Shown here one piece after another: positions 1 through 6,173 of a DNA stretch of 13,872 nucleotides. Position 1 is the stretch's first letter, and each line of letters starts with the position of its first letter. This DNA comes from Sulfurimonas sp. (GTDB lineage: Bacteria > Campylobacterota > Campylobacteria > Campylobacterales > Sulfurimonadaceae), in contig WFPU01000286.1 of the NCBI GenBank assembly GCA_015487435.1, forward strand, positions 1 to 13,872, given 5' to 3'. The translations under genes and the position numbers were made by a program. The notes beneath the pieces were generated by a model. That model did not search any database and was not told the DNA's origin. It saw nothing but the letters and a program-made list of their open reading frames with translations.

Positions 1-126
1 GATACCTCTGTTGCCATAAAGTGAAGCTGTATATCCTCTTACTGTGTAGTAACTACCAATATTTAATTTGTTGTTATCATATAAAAAATCACTTGTATAT
101 TGAGCGTGAATATTTGAATTTATTTA
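1..126 (-). pseudogene. 5'-truncated ShlB/FhaC-type two-partner-secretion translocator fragment (runs off left edge)
   Basis: Reading the minus strand from position 120 down to 1 gives 40 open codons. They contain IGSYYTVRGY followed by YGNRG, which matches the conserved 'IGG-x-x-TVRG(F/Y) ... GD-x-G' block in the beta-barrel of the ShlB/FhaC/HecB family. These outer-membrane translocators secrete TpsA-type adhesins and hemolysins. Upstream on the coding strand there is an in-frame TAA at 124-126 and no ATG before the block. Positions 127-259 are extremely AT-rich and non-coding, followed by a different gene on the opposite strand. The N-terminal plug helix, the POTRA domains and most of the barrel are therefore missing here. 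This looks like a decayed or rearranged gene end whose C-terminal part continues to the left, outside the window. The family match rests on one short but characteristic block. Confidence 0.62.
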
Positions 127-192
127 ATAATAAAATAATATTTAATTATATAACTAGTTTATATATTAAGTTTTTATTATAAATAACTCACT

Positions 193-198
193 TATAAT
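193..198 (+). promoter_or_regulatory. Likely sigma-70 -10 box for the OmpP1/FadL gene
   Basis: TATAAT lies in a long A/T-rich tract with T-runs upstream (171-180) and no strong -35, which is usual for Campylobacterota housekeeping promoters. The predicted start near 205 gives a leader of about 55 nt, ending in a good ribosome site, GAGGAGA at 248-254. An 11-nt direct repeat (ATAAATAACTC) occurs at 179-189, overlapping the spacer, and again at 236-246, just before the ribosome site. Confidence 0.55.
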
Positions 199-259
199 AG
201 ATGAGTTTAAAGTAGTTTATACAAAATAAACGGGCATAAATAACTCTGAGGAGAGAAAA

Positions 260-1492
260 ATGAAAAAAACAATAAAATTAGCACTTGTTGCTTCAATGCT
301 TTTGGGTGCATCTTCTGCATTTGCGACTAATGGAGATATTATGATTGGTCAAGGTGCTAAAGCACGTGCAATGGGTGGTGTTGGTGTTGCTACTAGTTTT
401 GGTGCTGAATCAGGTTTAGCAAATCCAGCATTAATTAACACAGTTAAAAATAAAGAAGTTACTGGTGCAATTACGTTTTTTATGCCAGGCGTTGACTTTA
501 CTACTAATGCAATGGGGACAACTTTACCAGCAGCTGATTCTGAAGCAGATTTTTCTGTAATACCAGAAGTTGCTTTTGCTAATAGAGTAAATGATAATTT
601 TGTATATGGACTTTCTATGACTGGTGTTGCTGGAATGGGTACAGATTACTCCGATAATACTAGGGGTAGCGTAGATGATAATGGTGCTTTTGAGATGAAA
701 ACAGAGTTGCAAATTATGAAAGTTGCAGTTCCCATGTCTTATGAAAAATTTGGATTTGCTTTTGGTTTAGCTCCAATCTTACAATATGGTTCACTGCAAA
801 TGAGTCATCAAACTATGACTACACCTTTAGATAATGGAGCTTCTACAGATGTTGGTTATGGTTTTGAAATTGGTATGGCTTATGATTTTAAGGATGCTAA
901 TTTTAAAGGATTAACTGCTGGCTTAGTATATAAATCTAAAATTTCAATGGAATATGAAAATACTCTTAGTGCATCTATAGTTGCATTTAATGTACAAAAT
1001 GATATCACATCAGGTGATAAACTAGAACAACCAGCTGAATTTGGAGTTGGTTTGTCATATAATATTGCTGAACATACTGTAGCTTTTGATTATAAAAATA
1101 TAGCATGGGGTGATGCCGTTGGTTATGCTGATTTTGGTTGGGAAAATCAAAATGTATTTGCTTTAGGTTATGAATATGCAACTAAAACATGGGCAATTAG
1201 AGCTGGTTACAACTATGCACAAAATCCAGTAGCTGAGCAAGATGGAACAACTTACACGGGTGCCGTACAAAACTTTTTTAATTTATCAGGTTTCCCAGGT
1301 ATAGTAGAATCACATATCACGCTTGGTGGTGGTTATTTTGTAAGTGATACTTTAAGTGTTGACTTCGCACTTGTTTATGCGCCAGAAGTTAGTGTATCTT
1401 ACGATACGACAGGTTTTGCTGGTAATCCATCAACAGCTGATGTAAATCACTCTCAAGCAGGTTTTACAGTAGCTGTTTCATATATATTCTAA
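260..1492 (+). CDS. OmpP1/FadL-family outer-membrane transport channel
   Basis: This 410-residue protein is a predicted 14-strand-type outer-membrane barrel of the FadL/TodX/OmpP1 family, which moves long-chain fatty acids or other hydrophobic compounds across the outer membrane. It has a clear Sec signal peptide (positive MKK, hydrophobic core, probable cleavage after AFA near residue 22). The FadL N-terminal signature follows: NGD..., then GQGAKARAMGGVGVA at about 30-44 and NPA at 55-57. The rest is barrel-like, with alternating aromatic and glycine-rich strands, and it ends in VSYIF with the terminal Phe recognised by the BAM complex. The ATG is supported by GAGGAGA six bases upstream. The gene appears monocistronic, with its own promoter and a hairpin terminator just after the stop. 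The family call is firm. The substrate cannot be read from the sequence, and in an autotroph-like host it need not be fatty acids. Confidence 0.88.
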   Translation: MKKTIKLALVASMLLGASSAFATNGDIMIGQGAKARAMGGVGVATSFGAESGLANPALINTVKNKEVTGAITFFMPGVDFTTNAMGTTLPAADSEADFSVIPEVAFANRVNDNFVYGLSMTGVAGMGTDYSDNTRGSVDDNGAFEMKTELQIMKVAVPMSYEKFGFAFGLAPILQYGSLQMSHQTMTTPLDNGASTDVGYGFEIGMAYDFKDANFKGLTAGLVYKSKISMEYENTLSASIVAFNVQNDITSGDKLEQPAEFGVGLSYNIAEHTVAFDYKNIAWGDAVGYADFGWENQNVFALGYEYATKTWAIRAGYNYAQNPVAEQDGTTYTGAVQNFFNLSGFPGIVESHITLGGGYFVSDTLSVDFALVYAPEVSVSYDTTGFAGNPSTADVNHSQAGFTVAVSYIF

Positions 1493-1514
1493 GTTAAAAA
1501 ATATTAAATTTTCT

Positions 1515-1548
1515 ATTGATGTCCTTTTTTTGTGACATCAATTTTGTT
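1515..1548 (+). terminator. Rho-independent-like terminator after the OmpP1/FadL gene
   Basis: A perfect 9-bp stem (ATTGATGTC at 1515-1523 with GACATCAAT at 1534-1542) encloses a 10-nt T-rich loop and is followed by TTTTGTTGT. It starts 22 nt after the stop codon. The stem is AT-rich, as expected in this genome. Confidence 0.65.
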
Positions 1549-1594
1549 GTAAAAATAAAAACTAATATTATTAATAATTTTAATTATATACTTT

Positions 1595-1605
1595 TATGAT
1601 AGAAT
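1595..1605 (+). promoter_or_regulatory. Possible -10 region upstream of the DUF302-like pair
   Basis: TATGAT (1595-1600) overlaps TAGAAT (1600-1605) downstream of the previous terminator. Together with the repeat element at 1644-1766 and the terminator at 1515-1548, this accounts for the 302-base gap between genes. If used, it would place the whole repeat in a 5' leader of nearly 190 nt. In this AT-rich gap such boxes arise easily by chance. Confidence 0.25.
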
Positions 1606-1643
1606 AGCTGTGATAAATTTGTGATTTCAATAATAAATGAGAC

Positions 1644-1766
1644 CTCTGATTAATTATAAGTTAGATTCCAAGTGACCGAAGTAATGCCCTTGTGGCACAA
1701 GCTTGGAATGACGATAGTTACGTCATTCTGGACTTGATTCAGAATCTAATAGCTAATTAATCAGAG
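1644..1766. repeat. Palindromic intergenic repeat, copy 1 (modules A then B, with outer inverted repeats)
   Basis: The outer arms CTCTGATTAATTA (1644-1656) and TAATTAATCAGAG (1754-1766) are perfect inverted repeats. After four mismatched bases pairing resumes as TTAGATTC (1661-1668) with GAATCTAA (1742-1749). Inside, module A pairs ATTCCAAG (1665-1672) with CTTGGAAT (1702-1709) around CTTGTGGCACAAG. Module B pairs ATTCTG (1725-1730) with CAGAAT (1740-1745) around GACTTGATT. The modules are joined by GAATGACG (1706-1713) paired with CGTCATTC (1721-1728). Related copies lie at 3631-3706 and 6938-7034. No coding potential is seen and no clear target-site duplication flanks it. It resembles REP/MITE-like elements, and the exact family is not recognised. 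Confidence 0.75.
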
Positions 1767-1794
1767 AGTTCAAATATTTAAATAAGGAAACAAA

Positions 1795-2778
1795 ATGTTT
1801 AAAAATATAGTAAAAAGTATAGCTGTACTTGTTTTAACTTCTTCTATTGCTTTTTCAGCTGAGGGTGTAAGATTTAACATAATCCCTGGTGATGCAGAAG
1901 TTAAATATAACAAAATGATTAATGGGGATATCTCTGAGACAGGATTTGTCTTAAGTGATCCACATGAGCGCATAAATGATGCATATGCACAGAGGTATGG
2001 AAATCCAAAAGATCCAGATTTTGATAAAAATTGGAAAGTTACTCTTGATAATTTAGGTTTTTTCTCTATAGCAAACGATGAAAAACTTAATGCTTTACTA
2101 AAAAAAGCACCAGAGTTAGGCGCTTTTTCTCCATTTAATCTTCACATTTATAAAACTAAAGATAAAGATAAAACTTATGTAGGACATATTGTTCCATCTA
2201 CAATGCTAGATATTGTTGGTGTTAGTGATCCTGCTATTCGTGCTGAATTTACTTCAATGTTTCCTGCATTAGATGAACATGTTCAAAAAACACTTGGCGG
2301 TAAAGTTAAAATAACTTCATATGATATGCTTCCTGCTAAACCAATGATGACTTTTGAATTAGAATTTGATAGACCAGATGATATTGCTGAGTTTGTTGAG
2401 GAATTTCAAGAGGATTATGAAGAGGCATTTGAAGATAAAAGCTATATAATTGCAGGGTTTAAGGACTTTAAAGAGACTTATGATGATTTAGAGATGGATT
2501 TTGAAGAGTTTGATGCTTATTTTGTATACTCTTTATGTCACTTTACATATTCGTACAATATGTTTAATAAAGGTCGACCAGATGCTGGAGTATTTGCGCC
2601 TTGTTCTATGTATTTATATATTAAAAAAGATTCAAATAAAGTAGTTATTGGTATGCCAAGACTTTCTAATTGGGTAGCGGTTATGAATATCAAAGATGAG
2701 ATTATGATTAAAAGTGCCAATGATCTTGATGCAGAGATAATTTCAATTATGAAAGAATTAGGAGCAAGAGAGATATGA
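1795..2778 (+). CDS. Exported protein with two DUF302-like segments
   Basis: This 327-residue protein has a Sec signal peptide (MFKN, hydrophobic core, cleavage near AFS|A, residue 21 or 22) and is probably periplasmic. Two parts resemble the DUF302 fold, whose function is unknown. In the first (about 85-145), an acidic NDEKLNALLKKAPELG helix leads to SPFNLHIYKTK, TYVGHIVPSTML and IVG. In the second (about 236-310), APCSMYLYIKKD is followed by VVIGMPRLSNW. Between them (about 186-245) is a strongly acidic stretch rich in D and E. The start ATG is preceded by AAGGAAA (1784-1790). It overlaps the next gene by ATGA, so the two are almost certainly co-translated. The DUF302 assignment is from pattern memory (hydrophobic-YxxD, then V.y..P) and may be remote. 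No catalytic motif is evident, although two cysteines (248 and 270) lie in the second segment. Confidence 0.6.
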   Translation: MFKNIVKSIAVLVLTSSIAFSAEGVRFNIIPGDAEVKYNKMINGDISETGFVLSDPHERINDAYAQRYGNPKDPDFDKNWKVTLDNLGFFSIANDEKLNALLKKAPELGAFSPFNLHIYKTKDKDKTYVGHIVPSTMLDIVGVSDPAIRAEFTSMFPALDEHVQKTLGGKVKITSYDMLPAKPMMTFELEFDRPDDIAEFVEEFQEDYEEAFEDKSYIIAGFKDFKETYDDLEMDFEEFDAYFVYSLCHFTYSYNMFNKGRPDAGVFAPCSMYLYIKKDSNKVVIGMPRLSNWVAVMNIKDEIMIKSANDLDAEIISIMKELGAREI

Positions 2779-3626
2779 AAAAATTATTAAAAATTATTGC
2801 GACTATAGCATTAGTGATGTTTGCAGGTTGTAGCACAACAACTCCATCAGCAACTGCCACAGCAACTGGATATGAAGGCAAAAAGATAAGTACATATCTT
2901 CAAGGAAATTATATTGATATAGATACTGCTAAGAGTAAGTTAAAGGCTGCTGGATATGAGATAGTTGCAGTTTATAAACCAGTTAAAAAAGGGCATACAA
3001 TTATTTTTACAAATGATGCTTTAAAAGCTGAAGCTGCAAAACCAGGCCGTGGTCACGCTGCGATATTGCGTTTATTTATAGATGATAAAGAAAAAACAAT
3101 AAGTTTTAGCAATCCAGTATACTTTGGTAAAGCATATATGCAAGATGACTATAATCATGAAGTATTTAATGCTCAACTAGAAAATATTAATAAAGCATTT
3201 CCTGGATTAAAAGGTTCTATTGATAAATGGAAATTTGATGATTTAGCTGATTACCATTTTATGGTAAGTATGCCTTATTATGAAGATCAAGATATAGTTG
3301 GAAAAGGTCCTAATTCTGAATTATTAGCTAAAGCAGATAAATACAAAAAGGGTAAGAAAAAAATATTTGAGATAAAACTCTCAGAAAATAGCACTCTTTT
3401 AGGTTATGAACTTGGTAAAAGAACATCTAAGTTTACTAAAAAAATTGGTCGTGCTAATGCTGGATTACTTCCATGGACTGTACTTATAGAAGATTCTAAA
3501 GCAAGAGCAATGAGTGCTAAATATTATATTGCTATTTCGTATCCATTACTAGATATGGGTGGATTTATGGGAATTATGACTGTGCCGGGTGCTGTTGTAA
3601 AAGATTTGGAAAAAGTATTTAAATAA
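2775..3626 (+). CDS. Predicted lipoprotein, partner of the DUF302-like protein
   Basis: This 283-residue protein has a lipoprotein signal: MKKLLK, a hydrophobic core, then FAGC with the acylated Cys at 19, followed by a low-complexity S/T/A linker (20-31). Ser at +2 suggests outer-membrane sorting under the E. coli rule, which may not hold here. The mature part has two halves. One runs about 50-125 (GYEIVAVYKPVKKGHTIIFT, then ILRLFIDDKEKTISFSNP and YMQDDY). The other runs about 195-283 (KIFEIKLSENSTLLGYEL, PWTVLIED, YYIAISYPLLDMGGFMGIM). Both have the strand/helix rhythm of the neighbouring DUF302-like protein and could be distant versions of it. The start overlaps the upstream stop by four bases (ATGA), with AGGAG at 2760-2764. 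The gene ends in repeat copy 2. I do not recognise a named family. A surface or periplasmic complex with the upstream product is an inference from the coupling. Confidence 0.6.
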   Translation: MKKLLKIIATIALVMFAGCSTTTPSATATATGYEGKKISTYLQGNYIDIDTAKSKLKAAGYEIVAVYKPVKKGHTIIFTNDALKAEAAKPGRGHAAILRLFIDDKEKTISFSNPVYFGKAYMQDDYNHEVFNAQLENINKAFPGLKGSIDKWKFDDLADYHFMVSMPYYEDQDIVGKGPNSELLAKADKYKKGKKKIFEIKLSENSTLLGYELGKRTSKFTKKIGRANAGLLPWTVLIEDSKARAMSAKYYIAISYPLLDMGGFMGIMTVPGAVVKDLEKVFK

Positions 3627-3630
3627 GTAT

Positions 3631-3706
3631 CATCTTGAACTTGTACCACAAAGGCATGATAATTCAAGATCTACAAGATTCCGTGTCAAGCACAAAATGA
3701 CGAAGG
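3631..3706. repeat. Palindromic intergenic repeat, copy 2 (module A beside a degenerate module B)
   Basis: Module A pairs ATCTTGAA (3632-3639) with TTCAAGAT (3663-3670) around CTTGTACCACAAAGGCAT. That core is almost the reverse complement of the core in copies 1 and 3. A degenerate module B follows: ATTCC (3678-3682), GTG/CAC around TCAAG (3683-3693), then AATGACG. Seen in the orientation of copies 1 and 3, the module order here is B then A, not A then B. The element fills the convergent gap between the lipoprotein gene and purM. It may help end both transcripts, although no T-run follows the stem. Confidence 0.7.
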
Positions 3707-3717
3707 TGGAGTAGTTA

Positions 3718-4716
3718 TTAAATCATTATCGCTTCTCTGCTACCCTCTAAAATTTCACCAATTAAATAAGAACCACTTGCTTTAGTTAAAACAGTGTCTA
3801 CATTTTTGTCTTCTACAACAAGTATCATACCAACACCCATATTAAAGGCTCTGTACATCTCATCTATATCTACATGCTTAGATATTAGCTCAAAGATTGG
3901 TAAAACTTTTATAGCATCTTTTTTTACTTCTGCTTTTAAGTTTTCTGGCAATACACGAGGAAGATTTTCAACAATACCACCACCAGTTATATGCGCCATT
4001 GCTACTATCTCATTTTTTAGGGCTTTAAAAGTTTTTACATAAATATTTGTTGGTTCTAATAGAGTTTCAATTAATAGTTTGCCATTAAAATCTTCATTAA
4101 AGCCTAAGTTCATTTTTTCAAACAATACTTTTCTTGCAAGTGAAAAACCGTTTGAATGAAGACCCGAACTAGGTAGTGCTATAAGTTTATGTCCAGCTCT
4201 AACAAGGGATACTCTATCCATTTCAGATTTTTCAGCAACGCCAACTGCAAAACCAGCTAAGTCATAATCATTCTCAGAGTACATACCTGGCATCTCAGCA
4301 GTTTCACCACCGATAAGTGCGCATTCACTTCTGATACAGCCCTCAGCGATACCAGCAACTACATTTGTAGCTACGTTTACATCAAGTTTACCAGTTGCAT
4401 AATAATCTAAAAAGAAAGATGGGGTACCAAAGTTACATAGAAGATCATTTACACACATAGCAACAAGATCAATTCCAACACTATTATGAATACCACTATC
4501 TATTGCAAGTTTTAACTTTGTTCCAACGCCATCAGTAGCTGCAAGCATTACAGGTTCTTTAAATCCAGTAGGAAGTTCAAAAGCGCCAGCAAAAGAACCA
4601 ATACCACCTAATACACCAGGAATTTTTGTTGATTTTACAAACGGTTTAATATTTTCTACGAAACTGTTTCCAGCATCAATATCAACACCCGCCTCTTTAT
4701 AGCTAATTTGACTCAT
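3718..4716 (-). CDS. purM: Phosphoribosylformylglycinamidine cyclo-ligase (AIR synthetase)
   Basis: PurM carries out the ATP-dependent ring closure of FGAM to 5-aminoimidazole ribotide, the fifth step of cytosolic de novo purine synthesis. The 332-residue length is normal. Recognisable blocks in order are YKEAGVDIDAGN (6-17), GGIGSFAG (37-44), ATDGVGTK (60-67), the metal and phosphate region DLVAMCVNDLL (83-93) with FFLDYYATGK (101-110), GGETAEMPGMY (136-146), and AHITGGGIVENLPRVLP further on. The ATG at 4714-4716 is preceded by AGGAG (4722-4726 read on the minus strand). It lies 12 bases after the DUF2892 gene, so both are probably transcribed from the promoter at 4964-4969. The C-terminal end abuts repeat copy 2. 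Nothing is missing from the protein. Confidence 0.96.
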   Translation of the reverse strand: MSQISYKEAGVDIDAGNSFVENIKPFVKSTKIPGVLGGIGSFAGAFELPTGFKEPVMLAATDGVGTKLKLAIDSGIHNSVGIDLVAMCVNDLLCNFGTPSFFLDYYATGKLDVNVATNVVAGIAEGCIRSECALIGGETAEMPGMYSENDYDLAGFAVGVAEKSEMDRVSLVRAGHKLIALPSSGLHSNGFSLARKVLFEKMNLGFNEDFNGKLLIETLLEPTNIYVKTFKALKNEIVAMAHITGGGIVENLPRVLPENLKAEVKKDAIKVLPIFELISKHVDIDEMYRAFNMGVGMILVVEDKNVDTVLTKASGSYLIGEILEGSREAIMI

Positions 4717-4728
4717 TTAAACTCCTAG

Positions 4729-4929
4729 TTAATTTGGTAGGTCACACTTTTTTGAGATGATACATAAAGGGCAAAAATTTGCTATTCCCGCAATAAGGGG
4801 GATTACACCTAAAAATAACCAAGTAGCATTTTCCCAAGAATTCACTAAAGCAATACCCATAATAATAAGGGATGTACCAAGAATAATACGAAAAACTCTA
4901 CAAAAAGTTCTTATTTTATTAAAATTCAT
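4729..4929 (-). CDS. Small DUF2892-family inner-membrane protein
   Basis: This 66-residue protein has a basic N-terminus (MNFNKIRTFCRVFR) and two hydrophobic helices (about 14-30 and 36-54) joined by a short NSWENAT turn. It ends in the NFCPLC motif typical of DUF2892 (YgaP-like transmembrane) proteins, where a GxxxxCPL pattern closes the second helix. Such proteins often occur alone or fused to rhodanese domains, and their function is not settled. The start ATG at 4927-4929 has AAAGG (4936-4940, minus strand) six bases upstream and a TATAAT promoter about 35 bases further out. It is first in a two-gene unit with purM. No functional link to purine synthesis is evident. The four cysteines (C10 and C53, C56, C63) are notable in so small a protein. 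Confidence 0.78.
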   Translation of the reverse strand: MNFNKIRTFCRVFRIILGTSLIIMGIALVNSWENATWLFLGVIPLIAGIANFCPLCIISKKCDLPN

Positions 4930-4963
4930 AAATAACCTTTATATATAGATAAATATTTATGCA

Positions 4964-4969
4964 ATTATA
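4964..4969 (-). promoter_or_regulatory. -10 box for the DUF2892-purM unit
   Basis: A perfect TATAAT on the minus strand (ATTATA at 4964-4969 on plus) has AAAGG immediately upstream. It is placed to give a leader of roughly 28 nt before the DUF2892 start. It shares a 105-base divergent intergenic region with the promoter of the SpeE-like gene. Confidence 0.6.
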
Positions 4970-4998
4970 CCTTTTATTAAGTAAAATTAATCCAAATA

Positions 4999-5007
4999 TG
5001 CTAAAAT
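4999..5007 (+). promoter_or_regulatory. Extended -10 promoter for the speE-like/coaE/dapF operon
   Basis: TGCTAAAAT is an extended -10 (TGn plus TAAAAT) about 28 bases before the start codon, implying a leader of about 20 nt. AGGA at 5024-5027 is the ribosome site. Confidence 0.55.
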
Positions 5008-5034
5008 CGTTTAATAATTTAATAGGATTTTAAA

Positions 5035-5580
5035 ATGAAAGAATTTATAAGAAATGAGATGATGGTACACATACCTTTATGTTCTCATAAAGAGCCAAAG
5101 AATGTATTAATAATTAGTAATGATATTGAAAAATTAGAAAAAGAGATTAAAAAACATGATAAAATTAACTTTGATGGCGTAGCTTGTACTTTAGAAAATA
5201 TTAGTAAATTAGATACACAAAAATATGATGTTGTGATAAGTGAACTTAATGTAGAAGAATTAATTACTTCACAAATTAATCGTGTATTAAAAGATGATGG
5301 ATTGATTGTTAACGTTATTGATTCATTAGATAGTGTAGATGAAGCTAAAAAAGCTATAAATACTTTAGGCAAATATGCAAAAATAGTTATGCCATTTCAT
5401 ATAGGTGAAGGAGAGATGGCACTTTTAGCTTCAAAAGAGTACCATCCAACAGCTGATTTGATTTTACAAAGAGCTGATATGCTAGATAATTTAGAGTATT
5501 ATAATTGTGATGTTCACATCGCTTCATTCGCAATGGGCAACTATGTCCGTAAAGAATATTTAGGGGTTATAAAAAACTAA
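5035..5580 (+). CDS. Degenerate, short spermidine-synthase-like (SpeE-like) protein
   Basis: At 181 residues this is much shorter than ordinary aminopropyltransferases (about 280), but it aligns by eye along the family core. NEMMVHIPLCSHKEPKNVLII (8-27) corresponds to the family's HEMLxHxxLxxHPxPKxVLII. YDVVIS (64-69) corresponds to the strand before the catalytic loop, INRVLKDDGLIV (81-92) to the FYxxxxxxLxPGGILV helix-strand, and LASK (131-134) plus YYNCDVHIASFAMGNYVRK (155-173) to the C-terminal YYNxxxHxAxFxLPxFVK block. The glycine-rich nucleotide motif (usually GGGDG after the VLII strand) is replaced by SND, and the catalytic DxxDP loop by SELNV. The N-terminal beta-hairpin domain is absent. 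It probably cannot bind decarboxylated S-adenosylmethionine as the classical enzyme does. It overlaps coaE by one base (TAATG). The fold call is good; enzymatic activity is doubtful. Confidence 0.72.
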   Translation: MKEFIRNEMMVHIPLCSHKEPKNVLIISNDIEKLEKEIKKHDKINFDGVACTLENISKLDTQKYDVVISELNVEELITSQINRVLKDDGLIVNVIDSLDSVDEAKKAINTLGKYAKIVMPFHIGEGEMALLASKEYHPTADLILQRADMLDNLEYYNCDVHIASFAMGNYVRKEYLGVIKN

Positions 5581-6173
5581 TGGCATTTAAATACGCAATC
5601 GCATTAACTGGAGGAATTGCCACTGGTAAAAGTACAGTTGCCTCTCTTTTATATCTTAATGGGATGCGTGTTATTGATGCAGATACAATCAGTCATGATA
5701 TTTTAGATGCTTCTCATAACTGGGTTAGAGATGAATTTGGTGTAAAATATATAAAACATGATAAAGTTGATAGAGCACAACTTGGTAATTTGATTTTTTC
5801 AGACTCACATGCTAAGAAAAAACTTGAAGATTTTTTACATCCTAAAATTAGAGCAGAGATTGAGAAACAAAGTGAAAAACAAGATAGTTTTAAATTTCCT
5901 TACCTTATAGATATCCCACTCTTTTTTGAAAATAAATCGTACGATATAAAAGATAGTGTTGTTATATATGCTCCTAGGGATATTCAATTAGAGCGTTTTA
6001 TGAAAAGAAATAATTATGATAAAGAGGAATCTCTAAAAAGAATAAACTCTCAAATGCCAATAGATGAAAAAAAGAAAATGGCCACTTGGGTTATAGATAA
6101 TTCTAAAAATTTGAAACATTTACAAAAAGAGTGTGAAGATTTTGTTGAGATAATTAAAGAGAAATACCTATGA
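5580..6173 (+). CDS. coaE: Dephospho-CoA kinase
   Basis: CoaE phosphorylates the 3'-hydroxyl of dephospho-CoA, the last step of coenzyme A synthesis, in the cytosol. The 197-residue length is typical. The N-terminal P-loop is GGIATGKS (11-18), followed by the conserved VIDADTISHDIL (31-42), HPKIR (87-91, the CoA-domain HP motif) and LIDIPLFFE (about 109-117). The late RINSQMPIDEKK block is the family's conserved R...Q segment near the lid. The start codon shares its A with the preceding stop (TAATG). The best ribosome site is AGGGG at 5562-5566, a little far, so translational coupling to the SpeE-like gene is likely. It overlaps dapF by four bases (ATGA). Confidence 0.95.
   Translation: MAFKYAIALTGGIATGKSTVASLLYLNGMRVIDADTISHDILDASHNWVRDEFGVKYIKHDKVDRAQLGNLIFSDSHAKKKLEDFLHPKIRAEIEKQSEKQDSFKFPYLIDIPLFFENKSYDIKDSVVIYAPRDIQLERFMKRNNYDKEESLKRINSQMPIDEKKKMATWVIDNSKNLKHLQKECEDFVEIIKEKYL

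Noticed and set aside
2..182. A plus-strand open frame through the left edge
   Set aside because: It is rich in Cys, Tyr and Leu with no family resemblance, while the opposite strand over 1-120 gives a clear ShlB/FhaC motif.
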